This document shows positions 35,183-44,091 of a DNA stretch of 64,000 bases, piece after piece. The DNA is taken from assembly GCA_016195965.1 (NCBI GenBank), contig JACPYR010000066.1:1-64000 (forward strand), in the 5' to 3' direction. The position numbers and the translations under genes are program-made. Below the pieces are notes generated by a model. That model saw only the letters and a list, made by a program, of their open reading frames with translations, did no database searches and was not told where the DNA came from. Origin of the DNA: Nitrosomonadales bacterium. Lineage in GTDB: Bacteria; Pseudomonadota; Gammaproteobacteria; Burkholderiales; Gallionellaceae. Positions within the stretch are counted from its first letter, which is position 1, and every line of letters starts with the position of its first letter.

Positions 35183-37963
35183 TTAATGCGCCTCATCCCA
35201 ATTTCCGCCCTCGCCCAAGCCCACTTCCAGCGGCACTTTCAGCTCTGCGACATGGCACATCAGCTCGCGCAGCTTTTCCTTGACGTGCGATAGCTCGCCT
35301 TCCGGCACCTCCAGCACCAGTTCGTCGTGCACCTGCATGATCAGCTTGCTGTGCAATTTTTCCGTCTCCAGCCAGCGCTGCACCGCGATCATCGCGAGCT
35401 TGATCAGGTCGGCTGCGGTGCCTTGCATGGGCGCATTGATCGCGGCACGTTCCGCGCCTTGGCGACGCATGCCGTTGCTGCTGTTGATTTCCGGCAACCA
35501 TAGGCGGCGGCCAAACACTGTCTCGACATAGCCTTGCTGTTTGGCCTGTTCGCGGGTGCTGTCCATGTAGTTCTTCACGCCGGGGTAGCGCGCGAAGTAG
35601 CGGTCGATGTAGGCGGTGGCCGCGCCGCGTTCGATGCCGAGCTGCTTGGCCAGGCCGAATGCGGACATGCCATAGATCAGGCCGAAGTTGATGACCTTGG
35701 CGTAGCGGCGTTGTTCGCTGTCGACATCGGTGGGAGCCACCATGAAGATTTCGGCGGCGGTGGCGCGGTGGATGTCCTCGTTGTTGGCGAACGCGGTTAG
35801 CAGCCCGGCGTCGCCGGACAGGTGCGCCATGATGCGCAACTCGATCTGCGAGTAATCCGCCGACACGATGCGGCTGCCTTGGGGTGCTACGAACGCCTCG
35901 CGGATGCGTCGCCCTTCGGCGCTGCGCACCGGAATGTTCTGCAGATTGGGGTCGCTGGAGGCCAGCCGCCCGGTCACCGCGACCGCCTGCGAGTAGCTGG
36001 TATGCACGCGCCCGGTTTTTCTGTCCACCATCTGCGGCAGCTTGTCGGTGTAGGTGGATTTGAGTTTCGCCATGCCGCGATATTCCAGCAGGATTTTCGG
36101 CAGCGGGTAATCTAGCGCCAGTTCCTGCAACACCTCTTCGTCGGTGGACGGCGTGCCGCTCGGGGTTTTTTTCACCACCGGCAGCCCGAGCTTGTCGAAC
36201 AGGATTTCCTGTATCTGCTTGGGCGAATTCAGGTTGAACGGTTGCCCGGCGGCCTCGTGCGCCCTAGCCTCCAGCGCGAGCAGCTTCTCGCCCAGCTCGC
36301 GGCTCTGCACTTGCAGCAGCGCGCTGTCGAGCAGCACGCCGTTGCGTTCCATCGTGTACAGCACATGCATGCTGGGCAATTCGATGTCGCGATACACATG
36401 CAGCAATCCTTGTTGTGCTGCAATCTGCGGTGACAGGTTGTGGTGCAGCTGCAACGTGATGTCGGCGTCCTCGGCGGCATAGCGAGTCGCGGTATCCAGA
36501 TCGACCTGATCGAAGCAAATCTGCTTCGCACCCTTGCCGACCACCTCGGCATAGCTGATGGTCTTCACGTTGAGATGGCGCAACGCGAGGTTGTCCATGT
36601 CGTGCGGCTTGTGCGATTCCAGCACATAGGATTCCAGCAGCGTGTCCTCGGCTATGCCCTTTAAAGCGATGCCGTGATTGGCGAAGATATGCAGGTCGTA
36701 TTTGAGGTTCTGTCCAATCTTCTTGTGCCCGGCGCTCTCCAGCCAGTGCTTGAGCTTGTGCAGCGCCTGTTCGCGCCCGAGCTGATCCGGAGCACCGGGA
36801 TAGACATGAGCCAACGGCAGGTAGGCGGCGTGATGCGGCTCGATCGCGAACGACATGCCGACCAATTGCGCGTTCATCACGTCCAGACCGGTGGTTTCTG
36901 TGTCCACACACACCAGTTCGGCGGCGAGAATTTTTTCCAGCCATGCGTCGAGCTGGGTGTCTGTGAGGATGGTTTGGTAATTGCCAGAGGATTGCACGGC
37001 AACACCATCCCCTCCCCCTTGCAGGGGGAGGGTTAGGGAGGGGGTAGAGTCTGCGGGGTTTTTACCCCCATCCCTACCTTCCCCCTGCAAGGGGGAAGGC
37101 GCGTTGAGTTCACGCAGCCATGTTTTAAACTCGAACCTCTGGTACAGGCTGCGCAGCTGTTCGGTATCTTGCGGTGGCGGAACCAGCTCGTTGTATTGCT
37201 GCGGCAGTTCCACATCGCATTTTACGGTGATCAGGCGACGCGCCTGCGGCAGCCAGTCCTTCGCCTTGCGCAGGTTCTCGCCGACCACACCGCCGACTTC
37301 CCCGGCGTGCTGCATCAAATTGTCCAGCGTGCCGTATTGGGTCAGCCACTTCACCGCAGTCTTGGGGCCGACCTTTTCCACACCCGGAACGTTGTCCACC
37401 GTGTCGCCGACCAGGGTCAGGTAATCGACGATGCGCTCGGGCGGTACACCGAATTTGGCGTTCACCCCGGCGATATCCAGCGTCTCGTTGTTCATCGTGT
37501 TGATCAGCGTCACGCGCTCGTTCACCAGTTGCGCGAGGTCTTTGTCGCCGGTGGCGATCACGCAACGTATACCGTCCTGGCCCTGTTGCGCCAGCGTGCC
37601 TATCACGTCGTCGGCCTCCACGCCCTCCAGCATCATGATATTCCAGCCGGAAGCGGCGATGGCCTGATGCAGCGGCTCGATCTGGCGCGCCAGATCGTCC
37701 GGCATCGCGGGGCGATGCGCCTTGTATTCCGGATACCAGTCATCGCGAAAGGTTTTTCCTTTTGCGTCGAATACGCACAGGCTATAATCAGCCGGGTAGT
37801 CATGACGCAGCTTGCGCAACATGTTGAGCACGCCGTATATTGCGCCGGTGGGAAAGCCTTCGCGGTTGCGCAAATCCGGCATCGCATGGAACGCGCGGTA
37901 AAGGAACGACGAACCATCGACCAGCAACAAGGTTTTACTGAAACTCACTTCATCCGTTTTCAT
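35183..37963 (-). CDS. polA: DNA polymerase I
   Basis: The 926-residue enzyme has three domains. The 5'-nuclease (1-290) shows LLLVDGSSFLYRAFHAM, GVEADDVIGTLA and GDTVDNVPGVEKVGPKTA. The 3'-5' exonuclease begins around 345 (LVCVDTETTGLDVMNAQLVG). The polymerase carries RIVSADYSQIELRIMAHL, KVINFGLIYGMSAFGLA and MQVHDELVLEVPE. The linker at about residues 290-325 (NAPSPLQGEGRDGG..., PLQGGGDGVAVQ) is encoded by a palindromic repeat element inserted in frame. It is divergent from the LOG-family gene with only 40 bases between starts. Confidence 0.97.
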   Translation of the reverse strand: MKTDEVSFSKTLLLVDGSSFLYRAFHAMPDLRNREGFPTGAIYGVLNMLRKLRHDYPADYSLCVFDAKGKTFRDDWYPEYKAHRPAMPDDLARQIEPLHQAIAASGWNIMMLEGVEADDVIGTLAQQGQDGIRCVIATGDKDLAQLVNERVTLINTMNNETLDIAGVNAKFGVPPERIVDYLTLVGDTVDNVPGVEKVGPKTAVKWLTQYGTLDNLMQHAGEVGGVVGENLRKAKDWLPQARRLITVKCDVELPQQYNELVPPPQDTEQLRSLYQRFEFKTWLRELNAPSPLQGEGRDGGKNPADSTPSLTLPLQGGGDGVAVQSSGNYQTILTDTQLDAWLEKILAAELVCVDTETTGLDVMNAQLVGMSFAIEPHHAAYLPLAHVYPGAPDQLGREQALHKLKHWLESAGHKKIGQNLKYDLHIFANHGIALKGIAEDTLLESYVLESHKPHDMDNLALRHLNVKTISYAEVVGKGAKQICFDQVDLDTATRYAAEDADITLQLHHNLSPQIAAQQGLLHVYRDIELPSMHVLYTMERNGVLLDSALLQVQSRELGEKLLALEARAHEAAGQPFNLNSPKQIQEILFDKLGLPVVKKTPSGTPSTDEEVLQELALDYPLPKILLEYRGMAKLKSTYTDKLPQMVDRKTGRVHTSYSQAVAVTGRLASSDPNLQNIPVRSAEGRRIREAFVAPQGSRIVSADYSQIELRIMAHLSGDAGLLTAFANNEDIHRATAAEIFMVAPTDVDSEQRRYAKVINFGLIYGMSAFGLAKQLGIERGAATAYIDRYFARYPGVKNYMDSTREQAKQQGYVETVFGRRLWLPEINSSNGMRRQGAERAAINAPMQGTAADLIKLAMIAVQRWLETEKLHSKLIMQVHDELVLEVPEGELSHVKEKLRELMCHVAELKVPLEVGLGEGGNWDEAH
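37009..37099. repeat. Palindromic element inserted in frame in polA
   Basis: Two G/C-run arms (about 37009-37046 and 37064-37099) form a large inverted repeat; each arm itself contains a smaller palindrome (cccccttgcaggggg, ccccctgcaaggggg). An A/T-richer spacer gcggggtttttac lies between them. It adds roughly 30 residues to the linker between the nuclease and proofreading domains of PolA without breaking the frame. A related sequence occurs at 50709-50747 upstream of hemE. Confidence 0.85.
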
Positions 37964-38003
37964 TTATTGTCTAGAATTTGTTTTTTTATTTAGGGAAATC
38001 CGC

Positions 38004-38720
38004 ATGAGCATACCGTCCAAGCTGCCCAAATCCGCAATACCCGAGGGTTGGAATTCCAAAGAGGCATGGCGCGTATTCGGCATTATGTCAGAGTTTGTTT
38101 CCGCCACCGACCGTCTGAACAGCATCCATCCGGCGGTGAGCATATTCGGCAGCGCGCGCACGCTCCCGGACCAGCCCTATTACAAACTCACCGAAGAAAT
38201 CGCGCGCCTGCTGTCGGATGCCGGTTTTTCGGTCATTTCCGGCGGCGGCCCCGGCATCATGGAAGCCGCCAACAAGGGCGCATACTACGGAAAATCCCCC
38301 AGCGTCGGACTGAACATCCAGTTGCCGCATGAACAGGTCGGCAACCCTTACCAGAACATCAGCCAGACCTTCCAGCATTTCTTCGCGCGCAAGGTGATGT
38401 TCGTGAAATTCGCCAGCGCCTATGTGGTGATGCCCGGCGGTTTCGGCACCATGGACGAGTTGATGGAAGCCCTGACGCTGGTGCAGACCGGCAAGACACG
38501 CCGCATCCCGATTATCCTGGTGGGCAGCAAATTCTGGGGCGGCATGCTGGACTGGTTCCGCAGCTCGTTGCTGAGCGAAAAAGTGATCAGCCCGGAAGAC
38601 ATGGATCTGATCCAGCTGATCGACGAGCCGGAAGCCGTGGTCAACGCCATTTTCAAACACTACGAGACCCGCGGTTTCGAGCCGACCGAAGCGGAACGCG
38701 AGAAGCAGCTTTATCTGTAA
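38004..38720 (+). CDS. LOG-family (TIGR00730) Rossmann-fold protein
   Basis: The 238-residue protein has an N-terminal VSIFGSARTLPDQPYYKLTEEIA, FSVISGGGPGIMEAANKGAY and the hallmark VVMPGGFGTMDELMEALTLVQTG. The PGGxGTxxE motif defines the LOG/lysine-decarboxylase-like family. Characterised members are nucleotide 5'-monophosphate phosphoribohydrolases that release a base. It is divergent from polA. Confidence 0.92.
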   Translation: MSIPSKLPKSAIPEGWNSKEAWRVFGIMSEFVSATDRLNSIHPAVSIFGSARTLPDQPYYKLTEEIARLLSDAGFSVISGGGPGIMEAANKGAYYGKSPSVGLNIQLPHEQVGNPYQNISQTFQHFFARKVMFVKFASAYVVMPGGFGTMDELMEALTLVQTGKTRRIPIILVGSKFWGGMLDWFRSSLLSEKVISPEDMDLIQLIDEPEAVVNAIFKHYETRGFEPTEAEREKQLYL

Positions 38721-38745
38721 TCCCCCACCTGTTACGGATTGCGAG

Positions 38746-39069
38746 ATGACGATGGCAACCATGCCTGACACCGATGAAGAAGGTTATCTGATCGAGCCGC
38801 AGGATTGGAACGAGGAAGTGGCCGAACAATTGGCCCGCCAGGAAAGCATCCAGCTGGGTGCGGATCACTGGGACGCGATACGGTTCATGCGCGAATACTA
38901 TGCGGAGCACCAGGTCGCGCCCGATGCACGCCATGTAATGAAACACCTCGCGGAACGCCTGGGGCCAGATTCGCGCAATGCGCTGTTTGAGCTGTTTCCC
39001 TACGGTTACGTGAAACAGGCCTGCAAGATCGCCGGTATGAAGCGTCCGCGCGGCTGGAGTACCGGCTGA
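38746..39069 (+). CDS. DsrC/TusE-like protein lacking the penultimate cysteine
   Basis: The 107-residue protein follows the DsrC/TusE fold: EEGYLIEPQDWNEEVAEQLA, HWDAIRFMREYY and HVMKHLAERLG. The C-terminal arm reads YGYVKQACKIAGMKRPRGWSTG. In DsrC the arm carries two Cys 11 residues apart; here the inner one (QAC) is kept, but the penultimate, sulfur-carrying position is Trp (RGW). It therefore probably cannot carry out canonical persulfide transfer. It lies between a LOG-family gene and a DUF2782 gene. Confidence 0.85.
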   Translation: MTMATMPDTDEEGYLIEPQDWNEEVAEQLARQESIQLGADHWDAIRFMREYYAEHQVAPDARHVMKHLAERLGPDSRNALFELFPYGYVKQACKIAGMKRPRGWSTG

Positions 39070-39149
39070 ACGGATTCCCGCAGCAACTCGCGCAGAGTCT
39101 GCGTGCATCGGCTAAAATACGCACCTTCCAAATATCCCTTTCCGAATTC

Positions 39150-39512
39150 ATGGCGACCTCTTCGATGCGCTTGTCATTTCTCCCGGCGCACTTGCTGGCA
39201 TTGATGCTGCTGTGCGGCATTTCCGTTTGCGCATTTGCCGCAAAACCGGTTCCGGATAATCTCGAACCCTTGCCGGCACCCCCCGCGATGGACGAGGCGC
39301 CCGACGATGCCCCGGCGGTAACCATCACCAAGCAGACCGAGCAAATCGTCGAGGAATACCGGGTGGGCGGCAGGTTGTACATGATCAAGATCACCCCGAA
39401 ATCCGGCGCGCCCTATTATCTGGTAGATGACCAGGGAGACGGGAAATTCTCCCGCCAGGAAAGTCTGGACTCCGGATTCCGGCCGCCGCGCTGGATCATA
39501 CGCCGCTTCTGA
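39150..39512 (+). CDS. DUF2782 family periplasmic protein
   Basis: The 120-residue protein has a signal peptide (LSFLPAHLLALMLLCGISVCAFA), a Pro/Asp-rich linker and the DUF2782 domain (QIVEEYRVGGRLYMIKITP, GAPYYLVDDQGDGKFSR, PPRWIIRRF). The function is unknown. In beta- and gammaproteobacteria it is commonly found next to polA and thrB, as here. The thrB ATG follows four bases after its stop. Confidence 0.9.
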   Translation: MATSSMRLSFLPAHLLALMLLCGISVCAFAAKPVPDNLEPLPAPPAMDEAPDDAPAVTITKQTEQIVEEYRVGGRLYMIKITPKSGAPYYLVDDQGDGKFSRQESLDSGFRPPRWIIRRF

Positions 39513-39516
39513 AATC

Positions 39517-40458
39517 ATGGCCGTTTTTACCAGCGTCTCCGAGGCGGAACTCACTGCTTGGCTGGGCGATTATTCGCTGGGCCATCTGCTGGAATTGCAG
39601 GGCATCGCATCCGGAATCGAAAACACCAACTATTTCGTCACGACCAGCAATGGCCGCTTCGTTCTGACGCTGTTTGAAATCCTCAGCGCCGACGAGCTGC
39701 CGTTCTACCTGAATTTGATGGCGCATCTGGCTCGCCACGGCATTCCCTGCCCCAATCCGGTGGCGAACCGCGGCAACCAATTCCTGGGGACGCTCAAGGG
39801 CAAACCCGCCTGCATCGTCAGCCGCTTGAGCGGCAAGTCCACCACGACACCAAGCAATGCGCAGTGCGCCGCGATCGGCGCGATGCTCGGCCAGATGCAC
39901 ATCGCAGGACAAAGCTTCTCGCAAATAATGCCCAACCCGCGCGGCGCGGCATGGCGCGCAGCAACAGCTCCGCAAGTGCTGCCCTTTCTGGATGCACAAC
40001 AAGCGGCGTTGCTGGAAAGCGAAGTTGCGCTGCACGCAACACAAAATTGCTCCTCCTTGCCGCAAGGAGTGATACACGCCGATCTGTTCCGCGACAACGC
40101 GCTGCTGGAAGATGATCGCGTCGGCGGCCTGATCGATTTTTATTTCGCCTGCAGCGATGCGCTGCTGTATGACGTGGCCATCACAGTGAATGACTGGTGC
40201 ATGGGCGCCGAGGGCATACTGGACGCGGTTAAAGCCCAAGCGCTGTTGCGTGCCTACCATGCCGAACGGCCACTGTTGAATAGCGAGCATAAGGCATGGC
40301 CGCTGATGTTGCGTGTTGCTTCGCTGCGCTTCTGGCTGTCGCGCTTGTACGACAAGCACCTGCCGCGCGACGGCGAATTGATCCATGCACATGATCCGCG
40401 CCACTTCGAGCGCATTTTGAAAAATTACATCGCATCAGAATTGGCCATCTGGCTGTAA
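39517..40458 (+). CDS. thrB: Homoserine kinase (ThrB2 type)
   Basis: This 313-residue protein of the choline/aminoglycoside-kinase fold shows MAVFTSVSEAELTAWLGDY, LLELQGIASGIENTNYFVTTS and FVLTLFEI. The catalytic loop VIHADLFRDNALLEDDRVGGLIDFYFACSD follows, broken here only for reading, with HxDxxxxN and the metal Asp of IDFYF. It phosphorylates homoserine in threonine synthesis. The upstream in-frame extension overlaps DUF2782 and is not family-like. Confidence 0.93.
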   Translation: MAVFTSVSEAELTAWLGDYSLGHLLELQGIASGIENTNYFVTTSNGRFVLTLFEILSADELPFYLNLMAHLARHGIPCPNPVANRGNQFLGTLKGKPACIVSRLSGKSTTTPSNAQCAAIGAMLGQMHIAGQSFSQIMPNPRGAAWRAATAPQVLPFLDAQQAALLESEVALHATQNCSSLPQGVIHADLFRDNALLEDDRVGGLIDFYFACSDALLYDVAITVNDWCMGAEGILDAVKAQALLRAYHAERPLLNSEHKAWPLMLRVASLRFWLSRLYDKHLPRDGELIHAHDPRHFERILKNYIASELAIWL

Positions 40459-40468
40459 AGGAGACAAG

Positions 40469-41242
40469 ATGGAGCCGCAACGCCTCAGGGCCGGACAAGG
40501 CTGGGAATGGATCAAACAGGGTTACGCGTTGTTCATTAAAGCGCCGTTGCTGTGGATCGTATTATTGTTTATCTGCGTGATTGCAGCGGTGGGCGTATCC
40601 AGCATCCCCGTGGTCGGCGAGCCATTGGTGAGCCTGCTGATGCCGGTGATCCTGGTCGGCCTGATGGTCGGCTGCCATGCGCTTAAGCAGGACGAGGAAC
40701 TGGAGCTGGCGCATTTGTTCAGCGGCTTCAAACAACACACCTCGCAACTGGTCACGCTCGGTGGAATCACGCTGGTCAGTCAATACCTGATCCTCGGCGT
40801 CATGATGATGGTCGGCGGCGCGACACTGGTCGGTATTTTGATGAGCGGCCAGTCCGATACCGATCCCAACGTGATGATGGAAGCCATCACCGGCGCCGGG
40901 GTTGCTGTGCTGCTGGGCATCGCGCTGTTCAGCTTGCTGATGATGGCCATGCAGTTTGCGCCCATGCTGGTCTTTTTCAACAACGTTCCGCCAGTGCAGG
41001 CGATGAAGCTCAGTCTGCGCGCGTTCCTGCACAACATCGGCCCGATGCTGGTGTACGGCGTCACCTTCCTGATTCTGGCGGTACTCGCCAGCCTGCCGAT
41101 GATGCTGGGCTGGGTCGTGCTGTTGCCGTTGGTGTTCACCTCGCTGTATGCCAGCTATACCGCTCTTTTTCCGCTGCCACCGGAAACCGTCAGCGTGCCG
41201 CCCGAAGCAATGGATGCCGGCGACGAACAGGAACATTTTTAG
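40469..41242 (+). CDS. BPSS1780-like integral membrane protein
   Basis: This 257-residue protein has an N-terminal cytoplasmic motif GQGWEWIKQGYALFIKAPLLW and about six hydrophobic segments, including ILVGLMVGCHALKQDEELEL between the second and third. FVKYGVTF-like VYGVTFLILAVLASLPMML is near the end. It belongs to a betaproteobacterial membrane family of unknown function. GGAG lies seven bases before the ATG, and it follows thrB closely, so it is probably in the thrB operon. Confidence 0.8.
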   Translation: MEPQRLRAGQGWEWIKQGYALFIKAPLLWIVLLFICVIAAVGVSSIPVVGEPLVSLLMPVILVGLMVGCHALKQDEELELAHLFSGFKQHTSQLVTLGGITLVSQYLILGVMMMVGGATLVGILMSGQSDTDPNVMMEAITGAGVAVLLGIALFSLLMMAMQFAPMLVFFNNVPPVQAMKLSLRAFLHNIGPMLVYGVTFLILAVLASLPMMLGWVVLLPLVFTSLYASYTALFPLPPETVSVPPEAMDAGDEQEHF

Positions 41243-41258
41243 AAAAATCCTGCACTGA

Positions 41259-41729
41259 TTACAGTGGCCGCCAATCCGTAAAGGTCGCCGCCTGCCCGAG
41301 GAGTATCCCATCCCCATCCTGCAGATTCCACACCGTCGCCGCATTGATCATGAAACGCTTGCCGCTGCTGGCGATGCGCACGCCGGAATAGTCGTCCACA
41401 TAGCCATGTTGCTTCACGCGCGCCAGCAGCCTGGCGCGTTCGCCACGTTCCTGCGGCTCCGCAGAGCGCTGCGAAGGAAGAACGGTAAACGAGGTGAAAT
41501 CCATTTCGAACAACTGCAACGCCAGACGATTGCCATAAAAAAACACCGGGTCGTGCTCTGTTCCATGCGCGACGATGGCGCGTGGCGCTTCCCATAACGC
41601 CTGCCGCAATGCGGCAATATCCTGCGGCATTGCGGCAAGCAGCTGCTTGCCGGTCAGACGATGATAGCTGGCCACGATAAGCTTCAGGCGTCGGTCCAGC
41701 CCGGCATCAAAGGGGGGTAAGCTTTGCAT
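41259..41729 (-). CDS. MEKHLA domain-containing protein
   Basis: The 156-residue protein has a PAS-like MEKHLA domain: DRRLKLIVASYHRLTGKQLL, HGTEHDPVFFYGNRLALQLFEMD, DDYSGVRIASSGKRFMINAATVW and AATFTDWRPL. The domain is predicted to bind a small ligand or cofactor; no function is assigned. It overlaps the end of uvrD by 23 bases and is translated after it. Confidence 0.85.
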   Translation of the reverse strand: MQSLPPFDAGLDRRLKLIVASYHRLTGKQLLAAMPQDIAALRQALWEAPRAIVAHGTEHDPVFFYGNRLALQLFEMDFTSFTVLPSQRSAEPQERGERARLLARVKQHGYVDDYSGVRIASSGKRFMINAATVWNLQDGDGILLGQAATFTDWRPL

Positions 41730-43869
41730 ATTCCAATGCCAGCCACTTTACTCCGGCCTTGCGGAAATTCACCTGTACCCGCGCATCCGCACCGCCGCCT
41801 TCGAGATTGACAATCATGCCTTCCCCGAACTTGCTGTGCATCACCGCCTGACCGATGCGCCAGAGCGAGTTGCGCGAGTGCCCCCCAGCCCCGGAGAGGG
41901 AGGGGGGCGTATCAGCGCGGGAGAAGGGCTGTGCAAATGCATCGAACGTCTTGCGCGCCACGAAGCGCGGCGATAGCCAGCTCAGCAATTCTTCAGGCAA
42001 CTCGCGCAGAAAACTCGATGCCATGCCGTAGTTCACCTGGCCATGCAACATGCGGCTCTGCGCGAAGGTCAGGTATAGCCTGCGCCGCGCGCGCGTAATC
42101 GCCACGTACATCAAACGCCGCTCCTCATCCAGACCGCCCTCCGATTCGATGCTGTTCTGGTGAGGGAACAACCCTTCTTCCAGGCCGGTGATGAACACCG
42201 TGTGGAACTCCAGCCCCTTGGACGAGTGCACCGTCATCAGGTGCAGCGCATCGTCCTGATCGCCCGCCTGATGCTCGCCGGCCTCCAGCGAGGCATGGGT
42301 CAGAAACGAGGTCAGGCTGTCATCCTCGTTCTCGTGCACGAACATCGTCGCCGAGTTGACCAGCTCATTCAGATTCTCCAGCCGCTCCTCGGCCTCGCGT
42401 TTCTTGACTCCGGTTTCGTTCTGGTAATGCGCGACCAAACCGCTGTGCTCCAGCACATGATCGATAATTTCGGGCAGCGGCAGGTCGCGTGTCGCGCTGC
42501 GCAACGATTCGATCAACGCGACGAATGCGGACACCTTGCCGCCCGCCCTGGCCGCAGCATCCCACAGCGTGGTCGAATTCATTTTCGCGGCTTCCTGCAA
42601 TTGCTCGATGCTGCGCGCGCCTATGCCCCGCGTAGGAAAATTGATGATGCGCAGCAGCGCGTTGTCGTCGTCGGTGTTTTCCATCAGGCGCAGATAAGCC
42701 AGCGCGTGCTTGATTTCCTGGCGCTCGAAAAAACGCAGCCCGCCGTACACGCGGTAGGACAATCCGGCAGACACCAGCGCATGCTCCAGCACCCGCGACT
42801 GCGCGTTGGAACGGTATAGCAGCGCGATCTCCTTGAGGTTTATACCCTCGCGCTTGAGTTGCTGTATCTCCTCGACGATGAATTTCGCCTCATCCGCATC
42901 GGTCGGCGCCTCGTACACGCGCAACAGCTCGCCGCCGCTTTCCGCCGTCCACAGGTTTTTGCCGAGACGGTTGCGGTTGTTATTGATCAGCGCATTGGCT
43001 GCATCCAGGATATTGCCGTGCGAACGGTAATTCTGCTCCAGCTTGATGACATTGGCGATATTGAAATCGCGCAGCAATTCCTGCATGTTGCCGACATTTG
43101 CCCCGCGAAACGCGTAGATCGACTGATCGTCGTCGCCCACTGCAAACAAAGAGTTGTGATTCCCGGCCAACAATTTCAGCCAGAGGTACTGCAACGGGTT
43201 GGTATCCTGAAACTCATCCACCAGGATGTGGCGGAAACGTTCCTGATAATGCTCGCGCAACGCTTGGTTGCGTGACAGCAGTTCATAACAGCGCAGCAGC
43301 AATTCGGAAAAGTCCACCACCCCTTCGCGCTGGCATTGCGCATCGTACTCGGCAAACACCTCGACCTTGCGCCGCGTGTAAGGGTCGTAGGCTTCCACTT
43401 CGTGCGCGCGCAAGCCCTGCTCCTTGCTGCCGCTGATGAAGTGCTGCATCTCGCGCGGCGGATATTTTTCGTCGTCAATATTCATCGCCTTCATCAGGCG
43501 CTTGATCGCGGCAAGCTGGTCGCCGGAGTCGAGTATCTGGAAGGTTTGCGGCAGATTGGCCTCGCGGTAATGGGCGCGCAACATGCGGTTGCACAAACCA
43601 TGAAACGTACCTATCCACATGCCGCGAGTGTTGATGGGCAACAACGCCGACAGGCGCGCAACCATCTCCTTGGCCGCCTTGTTGGTGAATGTCACCGCGA
43701 GTATGCCCTGCGGACTCACCGCTCCCGTGCTGATCAGCCAGGCGATGCGCCTGGTCAGCACGCTCGTCTTGCCGCTCCCGGCTCCGGCGAGGATCAAGGC
43801 GGACTGGTGCGGCAGAGTGACGGCCTGGCGTTGTTCGGGATTTAGGCCGGATAGCAGCGAAGAATTCAT
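41707..43869 (-). CDS. uvrD: UvrD-type SF1A DNA helicase
   Basis: 720 residues. Helicase motifs in order: LNPEQRQAVTLPHQSALILAG with Walker A AGAGSGKTSVLT, VTFTNKAAKEMVARL, ILVDEFQDTNPLQYLWL (Walker B), VGDDDQSIYAFRGA, KLEQNYRSHGNILDAAN, LMTVHSSKGLEFHTVFI and VAITRARRRLYLTF. The C-terminal GEGMIVNLEGG and KAGVKWLALEYAKL resemble the UvrD tail that contacts RNA polymerase. It acts in nucleotide-excision and mismatch repair. The linker just before the tail (SRADTPPSLSGAGGHSR) coincides with a C/G-run palindrome. Confidence 0.93.
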   Translation of the reverse strand: MNSSLLSGLNPEQRQAVTLPHQSALILAGAGSGKTSVLTRRIAWLISTGAVSPQGILAVTFTNKAAKEMVARLSALLPINTRGMWIGTFHGLCNRMLRAHYREANLPQTFQILDSGDQLAAIKRLMKAMNIDDEKYPPREMQHFISGSKEQGLRAHEVEAYDPYTRRKVEVFAEYDAQCQREGVVDFSELLLRCYELLSRNQALREHYQERFRHILVDEFQDTNPLQYLWLKLLAGNHNSLFAVGDDDQSIYAFRGANVGNMQELLRDFNIANVIKLEQNYRSHGNILDAANALINNNRNRLGKNLWTAESGGELLRVYEAPTDADEAKFIVEEIQQLKREGINLKEIALLYRSNAQSRVLEHALVSAGLSYRVYGGLRFFERQEIKHALAYLRLMENTDDDNALLRIINFPTRGIGARSIEQLQEAAKMNSTTLWDAAARAGGKVSAFVALIESLRSATRDLPLPEIIDHVLEHSGLVAHYQNETGVKKREAEERLENLNELVNSATMFVHENEDDSLTSFLTHASLEAGEHQAGDQDDALHLMTVHSSKGLEFHTVFITGLEEGLFPHQNSIESEGGLDEERRLMYVAITRARRRLYLTFAQSRMLHGQVNYGMASSFLRELPEELLSWLSPRFVARKTFDAFAQPFSRADTPPSLSGAGGHSRNSLWRIGQAVMHSKFGEGMIVNLEGGGADARVQVNFRKAGVKWLALEYAKLTPL
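41880..41929. repeat. Probable palindromic repeat in the uvrD C-terminal linker
   Basis: A gcccccc / ggggggc pairing around ccggagag makes a hairpin of about 7 bp plus partial extension inside the coding sequence. It falls in the variable linker before the C-terminal tail of UvrD and keeps the frame. It resembles, less perfectly, the G/C-run element in polA. Confidence 0.5.
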
Positions 43870-44091
43870 GCTGCGATTATCCCACAGGATGGCGGTTTGC
43901 CGCGCCGTTTGCCGGGACGATAACCTGAAACGCTACCGCGACTCCCGTATCAATCCGGTGAATTGACAGGTATTTTCCCCTTTATCCTGCTTATCGGCTG
44001 GGATTTATGCAGCTGATAATGCTATCCGTTTTTGTAACTTAATCTGACTATCTTTATCTACGCAATGTCGCATACAAACAGGGGAGTTCAT

